This document shows positions 45,613-58,540 of a DNA stretch of 64,000 bases, piece after piece. Position 1 is the stretch's first letter, and each line of letters begins with the position of its first letter. The translations under genes and the position numbers were made by a program. The notes under the pieces were generated by a model. It did no database searches. It was given only the letters and a program-made list of their open reading frames with translations, and had not been told where the DNA came from. This DNA comes from Epiperipatus broadwayi. Lineage: Eukaryota; Onychophora; Udeonychophora; Euonychophora; Peripatidae. The stretch lies in NCBI GenBank assembly GCA_028023455.1, contig JAQFVV010000152.1, positions 2,918,001 to 2,982,000 on the forward strand, read 5' to 3'.

Positions 45613-47544
45613 TGTAACCGCTCCCTTCGACGGCTTCCGTGCCGAAAGCACATTAAAGTCACTTCTATGAATCTGCTGTGTTCTTGCGTCTGGGGGGTTA
45701 CATAATGTTCGGTGAAGATAATTTCAAACACATATACACGTACGCTTTTATTTATTTATACGTAAATTCGGATCGAATCCAAGTAGTAGGCGCCAGGAGA
45801 ACTTTACAAGAGTCCGCCACGTATGTGCATAAGCTCACTCAACTATATCACAAAACATGCCCGTGCATCACTCCAGTCGGAAGCAGGAAACGAACACAGC
45901 CAATATCACCTTTCAAATTATATCGCATATGTGACCTTTCAATCGCGATCAATCAGACTTAACGTATTAGGGCCCGCCCTATATCCCACAGAACAAATCA
46001 ATCAAAGCTTAATATTAATCTAAGAAAGGTATGATAATATAACATAAGTTTAATCAAATCCCAACATCAAAAATATCAAATGCATTCATGACAAAAACAC
46101 ATTGGATCACTCCAACACTCATTCCCTATCATATAAATGTGAGTTGAAATTCCAATCAATCAATAACAAAATGCTAATTAAATAAATGGTTTATTTGAAT
46201 CTATTTAATAACAATTTTATGCCGGTATATGACTGGCAAGCCGAGATGAATTAACTATAGAATTAAATGAGACTTCGCACAATATATTAAAGGATGTTTA
46301 TTTGTAGACAAATTTATTCTGGTTAAGTTCTTTAATCATTCATTTATGGTCGCGAGTAATTTTATCATTTAGCTAAATGTTTTTTACTAGTTATTGTTTT
46401 TAAAGTTTATCTACTTTGGTGCATAAGTGAGTACGATTAATTTAAAGATAGCTACCTGTGGAACGTAGACAGCCGGTAAGAAGGATCCTGAGCGATGATT
46501 TCTTCATTAACTAAGCATTCTGGCAATTTGCGAGGTCTCAAAAGCGTGTGTGGTCCTTAGGTGAAGTTTCTCCGGTGTTACGAGCATCCTAGGGGCAATC
46601 AGCTGAACGGAGCGCGGAGGTCCGGCGGTCAAGCTGCGAATTTTAGGTTCAGCAACGCATCTCCGTTATACTATTATACGAAAGTTAGATCTTATTTCTA
46701 CTGGTAAAAAGAAAACTTTCTTTACCAAATCAGCAACTTAATTATTCCAAGCACATCGGTGATTCTGCTACCTCTTTTTTCCTTTCGCAATTTTTTTCCT
46801 TGTAATTTTTCTCTTCTCCCCCCTCACACCTTGAATTTTTTTCATCCAATCTCCCCCTTGCACCTGTTAGTCCCTTCATCCAATAGGTCCATCGAGTATT
46901 AACTTAATTCAGCGATTTCTGGGATCGTTTGCACCACTTTGGAATTTAACTCAATTTGGCCATTTTTCAGGCATTGTTTAGCTGGAGACAGAAGTCTGGG
47001 TTGTACAATAGCAGTGTACACTTTCTCACTTCTGTCTCTAAATTTGGCTTATTTTATCTAGACCTTACCGACATATATCCGGCTTATTGTTTCATTTTTC
47101 TAATTTTACATTTACTAATTACCCCCCCCCCATTGAAAATAATTTTAGATCGCTTGGAATTTCAGAACATATTGCAACTTAATCAATTCATTTTCTCTTT
47201 ATGTTCAAACATGATTTAAGTGACTTAATAGAATGTCAAACCTGTGTTCAATCATTCATCTTTCTTTTTTAAAAAAAACAAAAAAAACAAACTTACAACT
47301 AATAATTACATATTTATTCTCAAAAACAACAAAATAACAAGAAAAACTCTTATTTCAATAAATTTGACAGGTACTCTTATATAGCTGCGATCGTGTTCTA
47401 GAAACGGGTGTTTCTCGTTCATTATTAAAGCAAAACCTTTTTTTTAAAAGTTTTGTACCTGTCATTCATTTTGTCAATTGCATATATATTTAATCTAACA
47501 TCATATGCCTGGATTCAAATCCCATGTAACGCTATTCCGTTACA
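45613..47544 (-). mobile_element. 1.93-kb LTR (probably solo) in an AT microsatellite
   Basis: The ends are TGTAACCG (45613) and CCGTTACA (47544), the short TG...CA inverted ends of an LTR. On the minus strand an AATAAATAAAAG signal lies about 140 bp before the 3' end, as expected for R-U5. Both flanks are (AT)n, so the target duplication cannot be read. It lies 41 bp from the primer site; the intervening AT tract suggests it inserted into the LTR of the gag-protease element rather than being that element's own LTR, but either is possible. Confidence 0.65.
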
Positions 47545-48060
47545 ATATATATATATAAAACATACAAAATATAATGACTCTTTTTTATTGTTTATTCATT
47601 CTCAGATTTTCATATACACAATTGTTTTGCTTTTCTTAAGTGTTTACCAGTTGGCAAAATTTATAAATGTATAAAATACAAGGGCGCCATGCCAACACAG
47701 TAGAAATAATACTCAATGTAATATTTGGCCTGCTCATGCACACACATCAATAGATTGCTAAATTTCCTTGTTATTGTTCATATCACATAATCTAATACTA
47801 GTCCCAATCCTAGTCTTTTTTTTTTGAAAGAATATCATAATAAAATAATCCCAAAAAAAAAACGTTAACATTTCACACATTCTCACTACTAAGGTAAGTG
47901 AGTTTATAATTCGAAACCTCACGATGGTGTGCCAAGCCCGGAGAAACAAATATACATATCTTTTTTTTTTTTACTATATATAATCAAAATCTATTACTCA
48001 GGGTATATTTAATTTATTATTTGGACCCACGTTGCACGCCAAGCCCGGGAAAAAATACCA
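47545..48060. other. AT-rich spacer, no gene seen
   Basis: Two GTG(T/C)(A/G)CGCCAAGCCCGG-like patches at about 47927 and 48033 repeat each other, perhaps short repeat fragments. Nothing else noted. Confidence 0.35.
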
Positions 48061-51000
48061 TGTACCGGTCAGAATTGTATGTTCGTCTAACAAGAGCTAG
48101 CATCTAGATAAAAGTACCTCGAGTAATCATGTGCAAGATACATAAGTCAGGAATCACGAACTCTGCCCTATTGCCTATTTTCCAGATCTATAACATTGCG
48201 AACAACATTTCTGATGATAACAAATGAAATTTTATTCATTCCTGCCCCAGTGCAACAGCGGAGAAACAAGAGATCTATAGAGAATGATAGTACTACTAGG
48301 CTTCGAACCCCCGCCCTCAACAGAATGAAATAGCTTAAAATTATGATTAGACTTTTCATCAAAATTCATTAATAAATCTAGAAATTGGCCTAAGGTCAAT
48401 GCAAATAAGCTATATATAACGCAATCCAATTAACGATGTGTATGCATAAATGAAGAGGCAAAGCAGAATTAACTACTAATTATATAGTTAATAATTTATT
48501 AATATTAATTAGAAAAATGAATAAACAAATAATATACAATTTAATAAACAGTTGCGAATCTATTTGCCTATAACACTAATAGAATTATGGGTTTAACTTG
48601 ATTATGAATGCTGATTTGCATATTGAAGGAATTACATAATAGAACATAAGTTATAGATTAAATAATATGCAAATCTGCGATTGAATACGATTCAAAAAAT
48701 GTACAGATATTCAAAAGATCCGGCTTAATATGCTAACAGTAGATACCAGTTTTACCATATTATATAACTTGGACGCTATGATTATTTTATGAAAAATGAG
48801 TGACCTTAAAACAGATAAATGGGACATAAGTTATATCAATTTACTATGTGGTTAATATTTTATAATTTACATTATTCACCTAAATAGTCATTAGACCTTA
48901 AAATGTTCAAACAGAAAAGTTATTTGTATTTTATTCTATTCTTTTCTGACTGGAGAGGATTTATTTAACATTGTTTGTCAGCGCACTCAAACATTGTTTC
49001 AATGAGAAGGCGGGTAGCTTAAATGTTTAAAATGACATTCACTAACTTATAATATAAACAAAAATATGAGATGGATTTAGAAATCATGCATTATGTCTTA
49101 CAGATTTAAAGTGGGCAAATATAAAAATATTAAATAAGAATCGCGGTGCTGACTAAATCATAATGCTAGAAAAGATTGAGTTCACTTTAGGACGAACGCT
49201 TAATCAATTTTATAAGAATATGAAATGTGTTTGTACATGTGACAGGTCAGCATTTGAAAAGGGGATGGCATAGGAATACCATGGTTTGTTTTCCAGTGTT
49301 AACCCATGCAGAGCCTAAATGACCACCTGATAATATCCTAGAGTCGGTGCTTCCAAACCCCATTCATGGATATGCCATAAGTAAAAGAATCCCGTTCCTC
49401 TGCGTTTTAAGTTTGACAAAGCAAAACAAGTAAATTTCGTAACGTTATCTAAGCCAAGCAATGCTAATAATAAAAAATACATCAGGTTCTTAATGACGCT
49501 GATATGTGGATTAAGGCCTTTGTAATTTAATGGAATCTAGCGTAATGATATGAAATAGTTTGATCCCTCTCGAAAGGTACCCAAATGACCTTTAATATTA
49601 GTTAGGATGTCACAACATAAAAGTGGGAATATTGTTCCCTTCATTAAACAATATTAATATGCTAAATGCTAGATGGTGTGATGGGCAAATGATTGATCAT
49701 ATAATAAAAAAACCCAGCAAAGATAGATCATTAAGTTTACATTAAAATGTAATATGAAAATAAATCAATAGCATGATCATGGTAATAAAGTGATAGATTA
49801 AATGTAGCAGCGAATAATTTGTCACTAAGCAAATAGAATAACTTAAAAATTTTATTCAATCGAGCAATCTTGTAGTTAGGTAAGAAAGCTTACATTTACG
49901 ATTTAACATCCCATAATATCGAGGATATCTAATAACAAAATTTAGGATCGGTTCGCTAGATTGAACTATTAGCATATTAAATTAAATCATACAAAATTTA
50001 TAATATTGAAATTAAAAGTTTGCCGCATTTGAAATATTAAAAATAGAAATTGTGAAACTCATTAAAGAAATGCATTTAAAAAAATAAAGTTATAGATTCG
50101 TGCATTAAATTTTTATAACAGAAAGAGAAAGTCATTACTTTATAGAATTGTTACAATTAGCATTACAACGCCATGTTTAAATAGAAAGAGAATTACATTA
50201 TAAATGATTTAGGTTTTAAAATGAAAGTTTTGAAAGAGTTCATATTAGCAACATGATTAGGATTTTACCTTCCATTACTTGATGTCTTGACGTCTGTGCG
50301 GATTGGTAAGTGTAAAATTATAAAATGAGGAAATTACGGTTAGCAAGGCAAAGTTTGCAAAAATAATGGCTGGCATCTTGAGACAGTTATTTTAATATTT
50401 AATTTAGGCAGTTCATAAGTGGAGATGGTAGGTTAGCATAGCAGTATGGTAATGATTTTTGGAGAAGAAAGGGAAGCAAATTTAATCCCTCCACTTCGGA
50501 TTCATATTTCAAATTTTGATTGATGTGGATCTGTTCTGCAACATTGACTAAAATGGCGCACTAAGAGACAGTCTAAAATTTCGCCTCTATTTATATGTTA
50601 GCAAGACCTTCTTGAATGTTCTCTATTTCTGCTTGATAAGGCACGGATGTCCATAAACTGGCCTGAATGCACTTATTGTTTATTTTCAATGATAATGCAA
50701 CAAGTTCTAGAGAGTATTGTTTTAATCTATTTCAAGAATGGAAATAGATTCAAAATATATAATTTCCATTAATATTATGTTTGCTAAGGGATTTTAATTT
50801 ATTACTTACCCTTTTTAAATTAAATCTAGAATATTCTTTTATTTATAAGTTTCAGAGTTATTTTAATTACTCTCTAGAACTTTTTTTGGTATTGAATCAT
50901 AAAATAAAATACGCGGACTATAAAATAAAGATACATAATATTTAATAATGAAAAATATATTTTTAGTAATATCGAACACATACATGATTATTTAAAGGGA

Positions 51001-51203
51001 ATGGAAATTTAAATATTTCCGACTTAAAATTATTAAATATTCTTTTATAATAAAACATTTAACTTATGAAAGTACAAAAACAAAGGAGGGTTTTAAAACT
51101 TGTATGTCTGTCCTTTCACTCATTTACCACATATATAGCTGGGTTTAAACCTCTGATTCAAGGTTTTGAATCACCAAACAGTGAAGCAAAAATGTGTGTA
51201 ACA
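48061..51203 (+). repeat. Interspersed repeat E, copy E2 (3.14 kb, intact)
   Basis: It has the same start (TGTACCGGTCAGAATTGTAT) and end (AATGTGTGTAACA) as E1. It has the single-copy version of the 972-bp segment and an uninterrupted TTATTTTAATTACTC at the T insertion site. It has no open frame longer than about 65 codons and no tandem structure. The short minus-strand frames at 48168-48429 are chance. Class unknown. Confidence 0.85.
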
Positions 51204-52344
51204 TATTTTCCGCTTCAATATCATTAGGTTTGTGACTGTTGAGTGAATTTAATTTCTCGTAATTTCTATAGATATTTTTGTAATGATTGTGAATAGGTTG
51301 ATTTTTAAAAAAAAAATCTATATATTAAGTAATAAATGCCAACTCATATGCCTTCCAGAGCAGATCTCTACCCTCCTCCAGTGCCACTTACTATAAATCT
51401 GAGTAATCAGTGGACACCCATCATCACTGAGTATTTATGATTCCAAATCAAAACTAATGCACTTTTGCATTCAGCAGCCACCTTTTACTTCCATATGTTA
51501 TTTAGATCAACAGATCAAAATTTAAAAACTCAATCCAAGTCAACTTGCTTGCATAGAAGGTTATCATCAGATCAATTTCTACATATGTTAGTGACTAGTT
51601 TTATGTAAAATGTAGATCTACCATTTATCTAAGAAGATTTTATTATCAAAAAAACATGAGTTTCTCAGCTTATTCATTTGCTTCCTTCAAAAAATTCTTT
51701 TAATCCTACTCCAGAACCATATAGTGTAAGCATGGTGTTCATTGGACACCAATAGTAGTTATTAGCAGCTGATAATGTTATACCAATAATAGTATTTGAT
51801 ATCAATAGTATTTTTAAATTCTTATTAGTGATTGTCTCTTATAAAAGTAGCTGAGATTGATAATTGTTTTTGTAGATGCTTATGATGATGGTAATTTTTA
51901 TTTTTACTATTTTGAATATTGTTTGCTTGTGGTGTTGAGTGCTACTTATTGTATATTCATTATATTTTTGATGATATCATTATTTAGGAAATCGCTTATT
52001 TATCTTTTTTAGTGTTATTATTAGTTGTATTTATTGATAGCAATTACTTCTGGTGCTATTGAAGTAAGTAAAGATTATGTCTGCAAATTTTTGATGATGA
52101 TTTGTATTTGCATCAGTTTTCATATTAATGGAAGTGACTGTTTTTTTTTTTTGTTGTGAAATCTCTTAATAAAGATAATTTTTTTTTTGTGACAATGTTT
52201 TTATGACAATAATTTGAATGTATGCAGTTTATTGTAATTACTAGCAGTCATACTGTGCTTGTTATGGTTTATATGTTTAATTATAAATTGTCAAACCTAT
52301 TCTCTGTTCAAGGAAAATTGTGCTTTTGAAATTGATTTCAAAGT
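51204..52344. other. Intronic sequence between E2 and M3, no gene seen
   Basis: AT-rich with TGATGATG-type patches around 51880-52120. No exon of the NUF2-like gene recognised. Confidence 0.4.
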
Positions 52345-53332
52345 GCACAAAAAATAATTACCAATGTAAAATCTACCACAACCCCCAAAATTGCTGAAAT
52401 TGACAAATTATGTCGATGGTGTAATACTTAAAAAATAAAAGATTTTCAACATTTGCAAATCATTTAAATTCATCAATATTTAAGAAATAAAAAGCAATAC
52501 ACAAAAAATAATGTCTTTCCAGGAATTTCGATGATTGCACTTTTTTCGGTTCAAGAAATTGTTTTTCATGTGAAAAGCTGATACCGAAAAGCTATGACAT
52601 CACATTTTGAAAATACAAAGATGTGACGGGAAATAGAAAAAGATTATTTGCAGCATAAAAATCCATTAGCTATCAAAAAATAAAATGAATTAAATATCCA
52701 TTAGCTTTTACAACTTTTCTTTAAAATTATAAAATTTAGCTTTCTAATGTTAAACTTCTTAACATTCCCAATATAATGAAAAATGGTGCTGTGAAGAAAG
52801 CATTTACTTTCACTCTAAACCAAATTTATTTTTAAAATTACCATGTAACATACCTGCAAATGTTAGAAACTGGTAAATAGTTGCTAAACATTTCATCATA
52901 TATGTATGTTATATGAGATTCTTAGGAAAATACTGAATTAAATCCATACACATACCAATTAAAAATTTAAAAAGAGAAATATAATGGCACCGTAATATAT
53001 TAGATCACAGTTTGTACCTATTAATGAAATATGACGTAATAGACATTTCACATGAAAAATATAATTTCCAAAGCCGACAAATTCAATCAAAATGTAACTG
53101 AACTAGTCTTTTGAAATACCTGCTTAGTTTTATTATGACGTGTTAATTATTTTGTACTGCTAGAAATACAAGTTTTGGGGATTATTTTTATTTTTTGACA
53201 GTTAATATGGATTATTTTCTTCGCAGATGAATACAACATTAAACATGCACAAACTTTCAGGCAAAATTTCAAAATCCTGCGCTGAAATATCAGTCATAGC
53301 TTAAATTTAAGTAGCATCTTTTTTGGCTCAAA

Positions 53333-54165
53333 ATGGTAAAAATTTGGGATTTCCCAAAGACAGAACATGAAGCAGTGGAGTTCCTCCAAAGTAAAAGTGT
53401 TCTGCCTTTTCAAAAAGTATGTGTATGGCCATCAAATGAAATTTTATGTGAATCCAAGGGCACAATTGAGGTGCAATATTTCTTCATGTCAACGTTCCAT
53501 AGCACTTCGGAAAGGAATCTGGTTTGAAGGCTGCAAATTGTCATTTGTGACAGCCTTCTGACTCATTTACTATTCGAGTACAAACCAATTGACCATGAAA
53601 TGGGGAAAAAATGATGTGGATCTGGACAAAAAGACTCGTTGCATGGAAGCAATGTTTGAGAAAAGCCTGTAAATAAAGTCTACTATCACACCCATCCTGC
53701 AAAATTGGAGGCCCAGGAAAAATTGTAGATGTAGATGAAACTTTATTCACTAAACGCAAAAACCAACAGGGAAGAATTCTTTCACAACAGTGGTTATTTG
53801 GTGGTTTATGTAGGGAAATGAAAGAGTGTATCATTGTTATTATTCCAAGTCGAACAGCATCTGTTCTTCTAGATGCCATTAAAAAATATGTGGCACCGGA
53901 ATCCTCCATATATTCTGACTGCTGGAAGGCCTACAAAAGTGAAGAATTGAATGCTGCAGGTTACCAACATTTTGTTGATCCTTCTACTGGAGCCCATATT
54001 CAAAATGTAGAAAGATTTTGGGGGCGTTTAAAATGGTGCAATAAACAAGAGAGGGGGACCACTCAATGTTACTTGGAATTAGGCAAATTCATGTGGCGAA
54101 GACTGCATCCTGGTGAAAATCTATTTGATGTTATATTGCAAGCCATTAATATACCATCAGTCTAA
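53333..54165 (+). pseudogene. Merlin transposase, best preserved copy (M3)
   Basis: The Merlin (IS1016/ISXO2-like) transposase cuts and pastes the element by DDE chemistry. The frame from ATG at 53333 gives MVKIWDFPKTEHEAVEFLQ; a shift to frame 53367-53561 gives the zinc-ribbon end and RKGIWFEG. One stop interrupts a helix (53677). The core is open from about 53680 to 54165: KIGGPGKIVDVDET (Asp codon 53734-53736), GRILSQQWLFGGLCRE, then YSDCWKAY (Asp at 53917-53919) and NVERFWGRLK (Glu at 54010-54012), ending ...QAINIPSV. All three catalytic positions survive, yet the shifts and stop make it inactive. Length about 275 codons, normal for the family. Confidence 0.88.
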
Positions 54166-54179
54166 ATTTTACCATTTCT

Positions 54180-54440
54180 AAATTATAATCTGTTAATTTC
54201 TGCCATCTTTGCTGTATTTTTTTTTTCAAATAATCACTGTTACTTAATCTTCTGTTACTATTTAAGTGTATTAAAATCTGTTTCAATATGCTTCAAAATT
54301 TGAATTTTTTCGCGGACCTATAATTGTTTGCTAATTGTAATCTGCTCTTAATTTCTACCATCTTTGTTGTGTTTTTTAAACCAAATAACCACCGTTACTT
54401 AATCTTCTGTTACTATTTGTGTTAAAATCTGTTCTCTAAA
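54180..54440. repeat. Two-copy ~170-bp direct repeat after the M3 transposase
   Basis: GTTACTTAATCTTCTGTTAC (about 54238) recurs at about 54394 with preceding CATCTTTG.TGT.TTTTT and following ATTTGTGTTAAAATCTG-type sequence in both copies. Confidence 0.75.
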
Positions 54441-54905
54441 AATGTGAACTCTAAATCTAAATAATAACCTTTTTAATGCATTTTTATACTGAAAACATTC
54501 AAGTGCATACTAAGCTAAATTTTATAATTTTAAAGAAAAGTTGTAGAAGCTAATGGATATTCAATTCACTTGATTTTTTGATAGCTAATGGATTTTTATG
54601 CTGCAAATAATCTTTTTCTATTTCACGTCATATCTTTGTACTTTCAAAATGTGATGCCATAGCTTTTCGGTATCAGCTTTTCACATGAAAAACAATTTCT
54701 TGAAGCGAAAAAAGTGCAATCATCGAAATTCCTGGAAAGACATTGGTAATTATTTTTTGTGTATTGCTTTTTATTTTTTAAATATTGATGAATTTAAATG
54801 ATTTGCAAATGTTGAAAATCTTTTATTTTTTAAGTATTACACCATCGACATAATTTGTCAATTTCAGTTATTTTGGGGGTAGATTTTACAGTGGTAATTA
54901 TTTTT

Positions 54906-56081
54906 GGTAGTTGTGGGCGACGTGCTCGATTGCCACCAGGCGACGCTGCGGTACCATCAACAACCAGCCCGAAGTTTTGCAAGTGATAAATTTATATCCA
55001 AAAGTGGCTGAAAATTGACAAATAAAAATGCCTGAGACAATGTATATCCAAGAAATACATCGAAAGTACAAATTATAAAAAAAAAATCAAGAAAAAGCTA
55101 TAGAATTTAAATTAAAGAAAACAGAAATCGATGAAAATATGACAAAGACACCCCCCCCCTTTGCTAAAATCAAGAATTCTTAACATAAATCGAAAAATAA
55201 AAATGCCTGAGGCAATGTATATCCAAGAAATACATTGAAAGTACAAATTATTAAAAAAAGACCAACTACCTTATTTTTTATGTATTGCTTTTTATTTTTT
55301 GAATATCCATAAATTTGAATGATAATGCCATAATTTTAAAGCAGAGACCAAATAAGTGCTTTTGAATGCGATTGCAAATACTTATTTGCAAATTGGAAGC
55401 TAAGTAATTTGATGAAATTCTGTTTTTGGATTTTCCGCCTTCCACCATTGTTAATGGTTTCATATTTGGGGGAGAGGTAGAATTTATGTTGGTAATTATT
55501 TTTTGTGTATTGCTTTTTATTTTTTGAGTATCAATGAATTTAAATGATAATGCCATAATTTGCAAATTGGAAGCTAAATAATTTGATGAAATTCTGTTTT
55601 TGGATTTCCCGTCTTCCACCATTTTTCGATTTAAGTGAAGAATTCTTGATTTTAGGGGGGAGGAGGTCTGTTTGTCGTATTTTCACCGATTTTTTTTTAA
55701 TTTGAATTTTATAGCATTTTCTTGTTTTTTTTTTAATAATTTTTACTTTTGATGTATTTGTTGGATATACATTGCCTCAGGCATTTTTATCTGTCAATTT
55801 AAGTGAAGAATTCTTGATTTTAGGAGGGGGGGTGTCTGTGTTTGTCATATTTTCACCGATTTCTGCTTTTTTTTTAATTTGAATTTTATAGCATTTTTTC
55901 GTTTCTTTTTTATAATTTGTACTTTCATTGTATTTGTTGGATATACATTGCCTCAGGCACTTTTAATTGTCAATTTTCAGTCACTTTTGGATATAAATTT
56001 ATCATTTGCAAGCTTTGGGCCGATTGTTGATGCTACCGCAGAATTGCCTGGTGGCAATCGAGCACATCCTCCACAACTACC
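54906..56081. mobile_element. Merlin-related foldback element M4, 1.18 kb
   Basis: Starts GGTAGTTGTGGGCGACGTGC, then TCGATTGCCACCAGGC; ends with the inverse GCCTGGTGGCAATCGAGCAC and CTCCACAACTACC. Subterminal GCTGCGGTACCATCAACAAC matches M2. The arms extend through repeated AATGCCTGAGGCAATGTATA blocks to nearly the centre, so the whole element can fold into one long hairpin. No transposase. The open frames at 55278 and 55879 are translated arms. Confidence 0.8.
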
Positions 56082-56700
56082 TTTGTTACTTATATATGTT
56101 AATGTAATAATTAATGGACTTTTATTATTGATTGTAGAGATTATTTTTAATATATTATGTATATTTTAATGTTTATCTGCTACCAAACCAATTGGAATGT
56201 TAATTATAACGGATTATTATTTATTTATTTTTAAATTTTAAAAATAATAATTTATATAGATTTAAAACACTGTTACACAAGAAGAGGAGTTATTATTGTC
56301 AATATTTTTACATATTAATCATTCCAACATTCAGATCAAGATTGTATATAAATATACAAATTGTGGCCACCTTCCAAGTACTCATTCCATAACTTCTAGA
56401 AGGAAAATACGTCTCGTGCATACTTTTATTTATACTGGGGAAAACCCTGGGTGCCATCCAGACAATTTGACTGGCATATTCATGAAATTAAGGTATAAAG
56501 CATCTCAAGTGCTTGATTCCACGCTAGCCCAAATGAAGAAGAAACTTATCTACCTTAGACAATGGATATTTAAACATTAACAGTACAATTGACAAATCTT
56601 TAGCTTTATTAATTAACTGTTATTGGTTGAGGTACAGAGAGAGTGAATTAAGCCAAATTAACAACTTAAAACAGTATATTTACTTTCAAAAAGAAAACAT
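56082..56700. other. Segment with an unassigned 94-codon frame
   Basis: A + strand frame at 56296-56580 has moderate complexity (contains FMKLRYKASQVLDSTLAQMK) but I do not recognise it. It has no splice signals placed in a way that fits the NUF2-like gene. It is possibly a repeat remnant. Confidence 0.3.
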
Positions 56701-57751
56701 GGTAGTGTTCTGTTCTATCGTGTCAGCCGCTTGATAGCGCTATTTCTAGCTAAATTGCTAGAAATATGCCATTTTTGTGGCTGCAGCCAAGCAGATAACC
56801 TTTCTACGATAAAACACAAAAAGTCCGTTTACTCGGCTGTCGGTTACCGCTGTGGCTTTTTTTATGCTAAAAGCACAGAAAAATGTCTTCATTGGCTGCC
56901 GTAGTTGCTGTGTTACACACTTTATCATAATGCTGGGTTGTCTATTTTTACTGCAATATTGTGTGAGGATGTGTTGACTGCATTGTTTCTAAATAATTGA
57001 ATTTTTCAGGACCAACTTTTTTTTCATGTGAACTAACCTACTAGTACCTTCTAACAGTTTTAACAGTGTCATCACTATTCTATCAGGACTGTAACTCTCA
57101 CAAATTGGATTTTAGGATGCAGCACAGCATTATTTCGAAGATCCTGATGAATGTAATGTATCATGAGAAATTGTCTGAGACAAGGAAGATGGCTGTTTCG
57201 AACTCTGAAAATTGGCAATTGCCACACCCCGGAGTTGGCTTGCATTTTAATAGTTTGTTATAATTATTAACTTTAGTGGGTAATTGCAATCTAATTTACT
57301 TTTTCCCCCCAAAATGCAGTGTCTGATTAATTACTGTCCAAAAAAGAGTAAAATTTAATTTAATTTTTTATTAAAAAATACCTTAAATTTTGCAATCCAA
57401 ATACACACATACACACACAAAAGCCCGTCTCTGATTAATTACTATCCAAATAAGTCTCCGCTATATTTACTATTATTTGTTATTAAAAAAAATAATGTAA
57501 TTTTTTATATACACACACAAAAAAAATGCCATTCTTATTAATTACTATATCAAAAAGTCGGCTTACATTTTTATATTTTGTTTGAATTTTTTAATTTTAT
57601 GGAAATTATAATATAATTTACTTTTATTTACTATTCCAAAAATAAAGCCAATGGTTCTATAGAATCGCTGGCCCGGATAATGTTATATCTATGTGTTTTT
57701 TCTTAGCATCCTTGCCATCAAGTAGCTGATACGATAGAACAGAACACTACC
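56701..57751 (+). mobile_element. Merlin-family non-autonomous element M6, 1.05 kb
   Basis: Starts GGTAGTGTTCTGTTCTATCG, then TGTCAGCCGCTTGAT; ends ATCAAGTAGCTGATACGATA, then GAACAGAACACTACC. The flanks GAAAACAT and AAAAACCT match at 6 of 8 bases, a possible decayed duplication. It keeps the first few transposase codons (about 57190-57230, MAVSNSENWQLP, as in M1), then is deleted into a short CTGATTAATTACTGTCC array shared with M5. It shows an intact version of the ends that M1 has lost. Confidence 0.85.
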
Positions 57752-58540
57752 AAAAACCTTATAACAACAATAAAACAAAACTAAAACTAATTACAGAGTT
57801 GTTTAATATAAATAAGTTCACTTTAAAATAGGTTTCAATTACTTCTAATTTTATGAAGCTTTATAAAAGAATGAAATTTTAACTCTGTATCATTTTACGT
57901 CTAGACTATGAATTATTTCTTATATTTACAGGTTTTTCTATAGTTTTTTTCTGGAGTGATCACCCCTCTTCCTGAAAGTTTATAGTGTTTATGGCTAGCA
58001 CTCTTGAACAAGTTTCCCAGTTTTTTAACAGCTTGTTGCTTATTTCTTCCAGGACAGCATATGTCTGTGTGATTTTGTACAACTCAGCAATGGCATGACA
58101 ATCATATTTGTCACATTTCAGCTGCCAAATGCATAGGAACTGGGTGGTGAAAACCGAATAAACACTGTTGTAAGTTTAGCACTGCATGGTGAAGTTAGGG
58201 CAACTGCATAATCACTGAACGATGAACTAATCATTCTCGAGAAAGGAGTCTGCAAAATTCAGTAAGTGATAAGTTTTCCAAACAGGATAAATAATAGCAG
58301 AACAGAATATGGTGGAAATTTACTATCTTTCATATCCTTGGCAGTATCATTGTCTGAGCCTACCCGCATCATTCCTTAGCTTTTCAATTTCTTTTAATTA
58401 GTTAATATCTTTTAATATCTATTTATTTATGTTATATCCGCAAGAATGTCTTTGCGGTCATCAAATAAATATACACAATATTTTACTGTCTGAATAGCGA
58501 ATAGTTTGCAACACTCTATCTCCATAGTTCTCTGGCAACG
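57752..58540. other. Unassigned sequence
   Basis: Mixed composition. No gene or repeat ends recognised. Confidence 0.35.

Larger units (their letters stand above)
52345..54905 (+). mobile_element. Merlin element M3 with ~350-bp inverted arms
   Basis: The left arm (AAAAAATAATTACCAATGTA ... through CCATTAGCTATC at ~52675) pairs with the right arm (GATAGCTAATGG at ~54581 to GGTAATTATTTTT at 54905). The block before the transposase (52925-53290) is almost the same as 19850-20190 in M2. The terminal GCTGCGGTACC part of M2 is missing on the left. The right end abuts M4 directly. Confidence 0.75.

Noticed and set aside
53541-53909. 122-codon minus-strand frame
   Set aside because: Shadow of the Merlin transposase on the + strand.
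54906-56081. M4 as the right terminus of M3 (one composite element 52345-56081)
   Set aside because: M4 has its own pair of matching GGTAGTTGT termini, and the left side of M3 has no such end; adjacency is kept as two elements, though nesting cannot be excluded.
55278-56169. Frames of 114 and 96 codons in M4
   Set aside because: They lie in the inverted arms of a foldback element and are mutual mirror translations.
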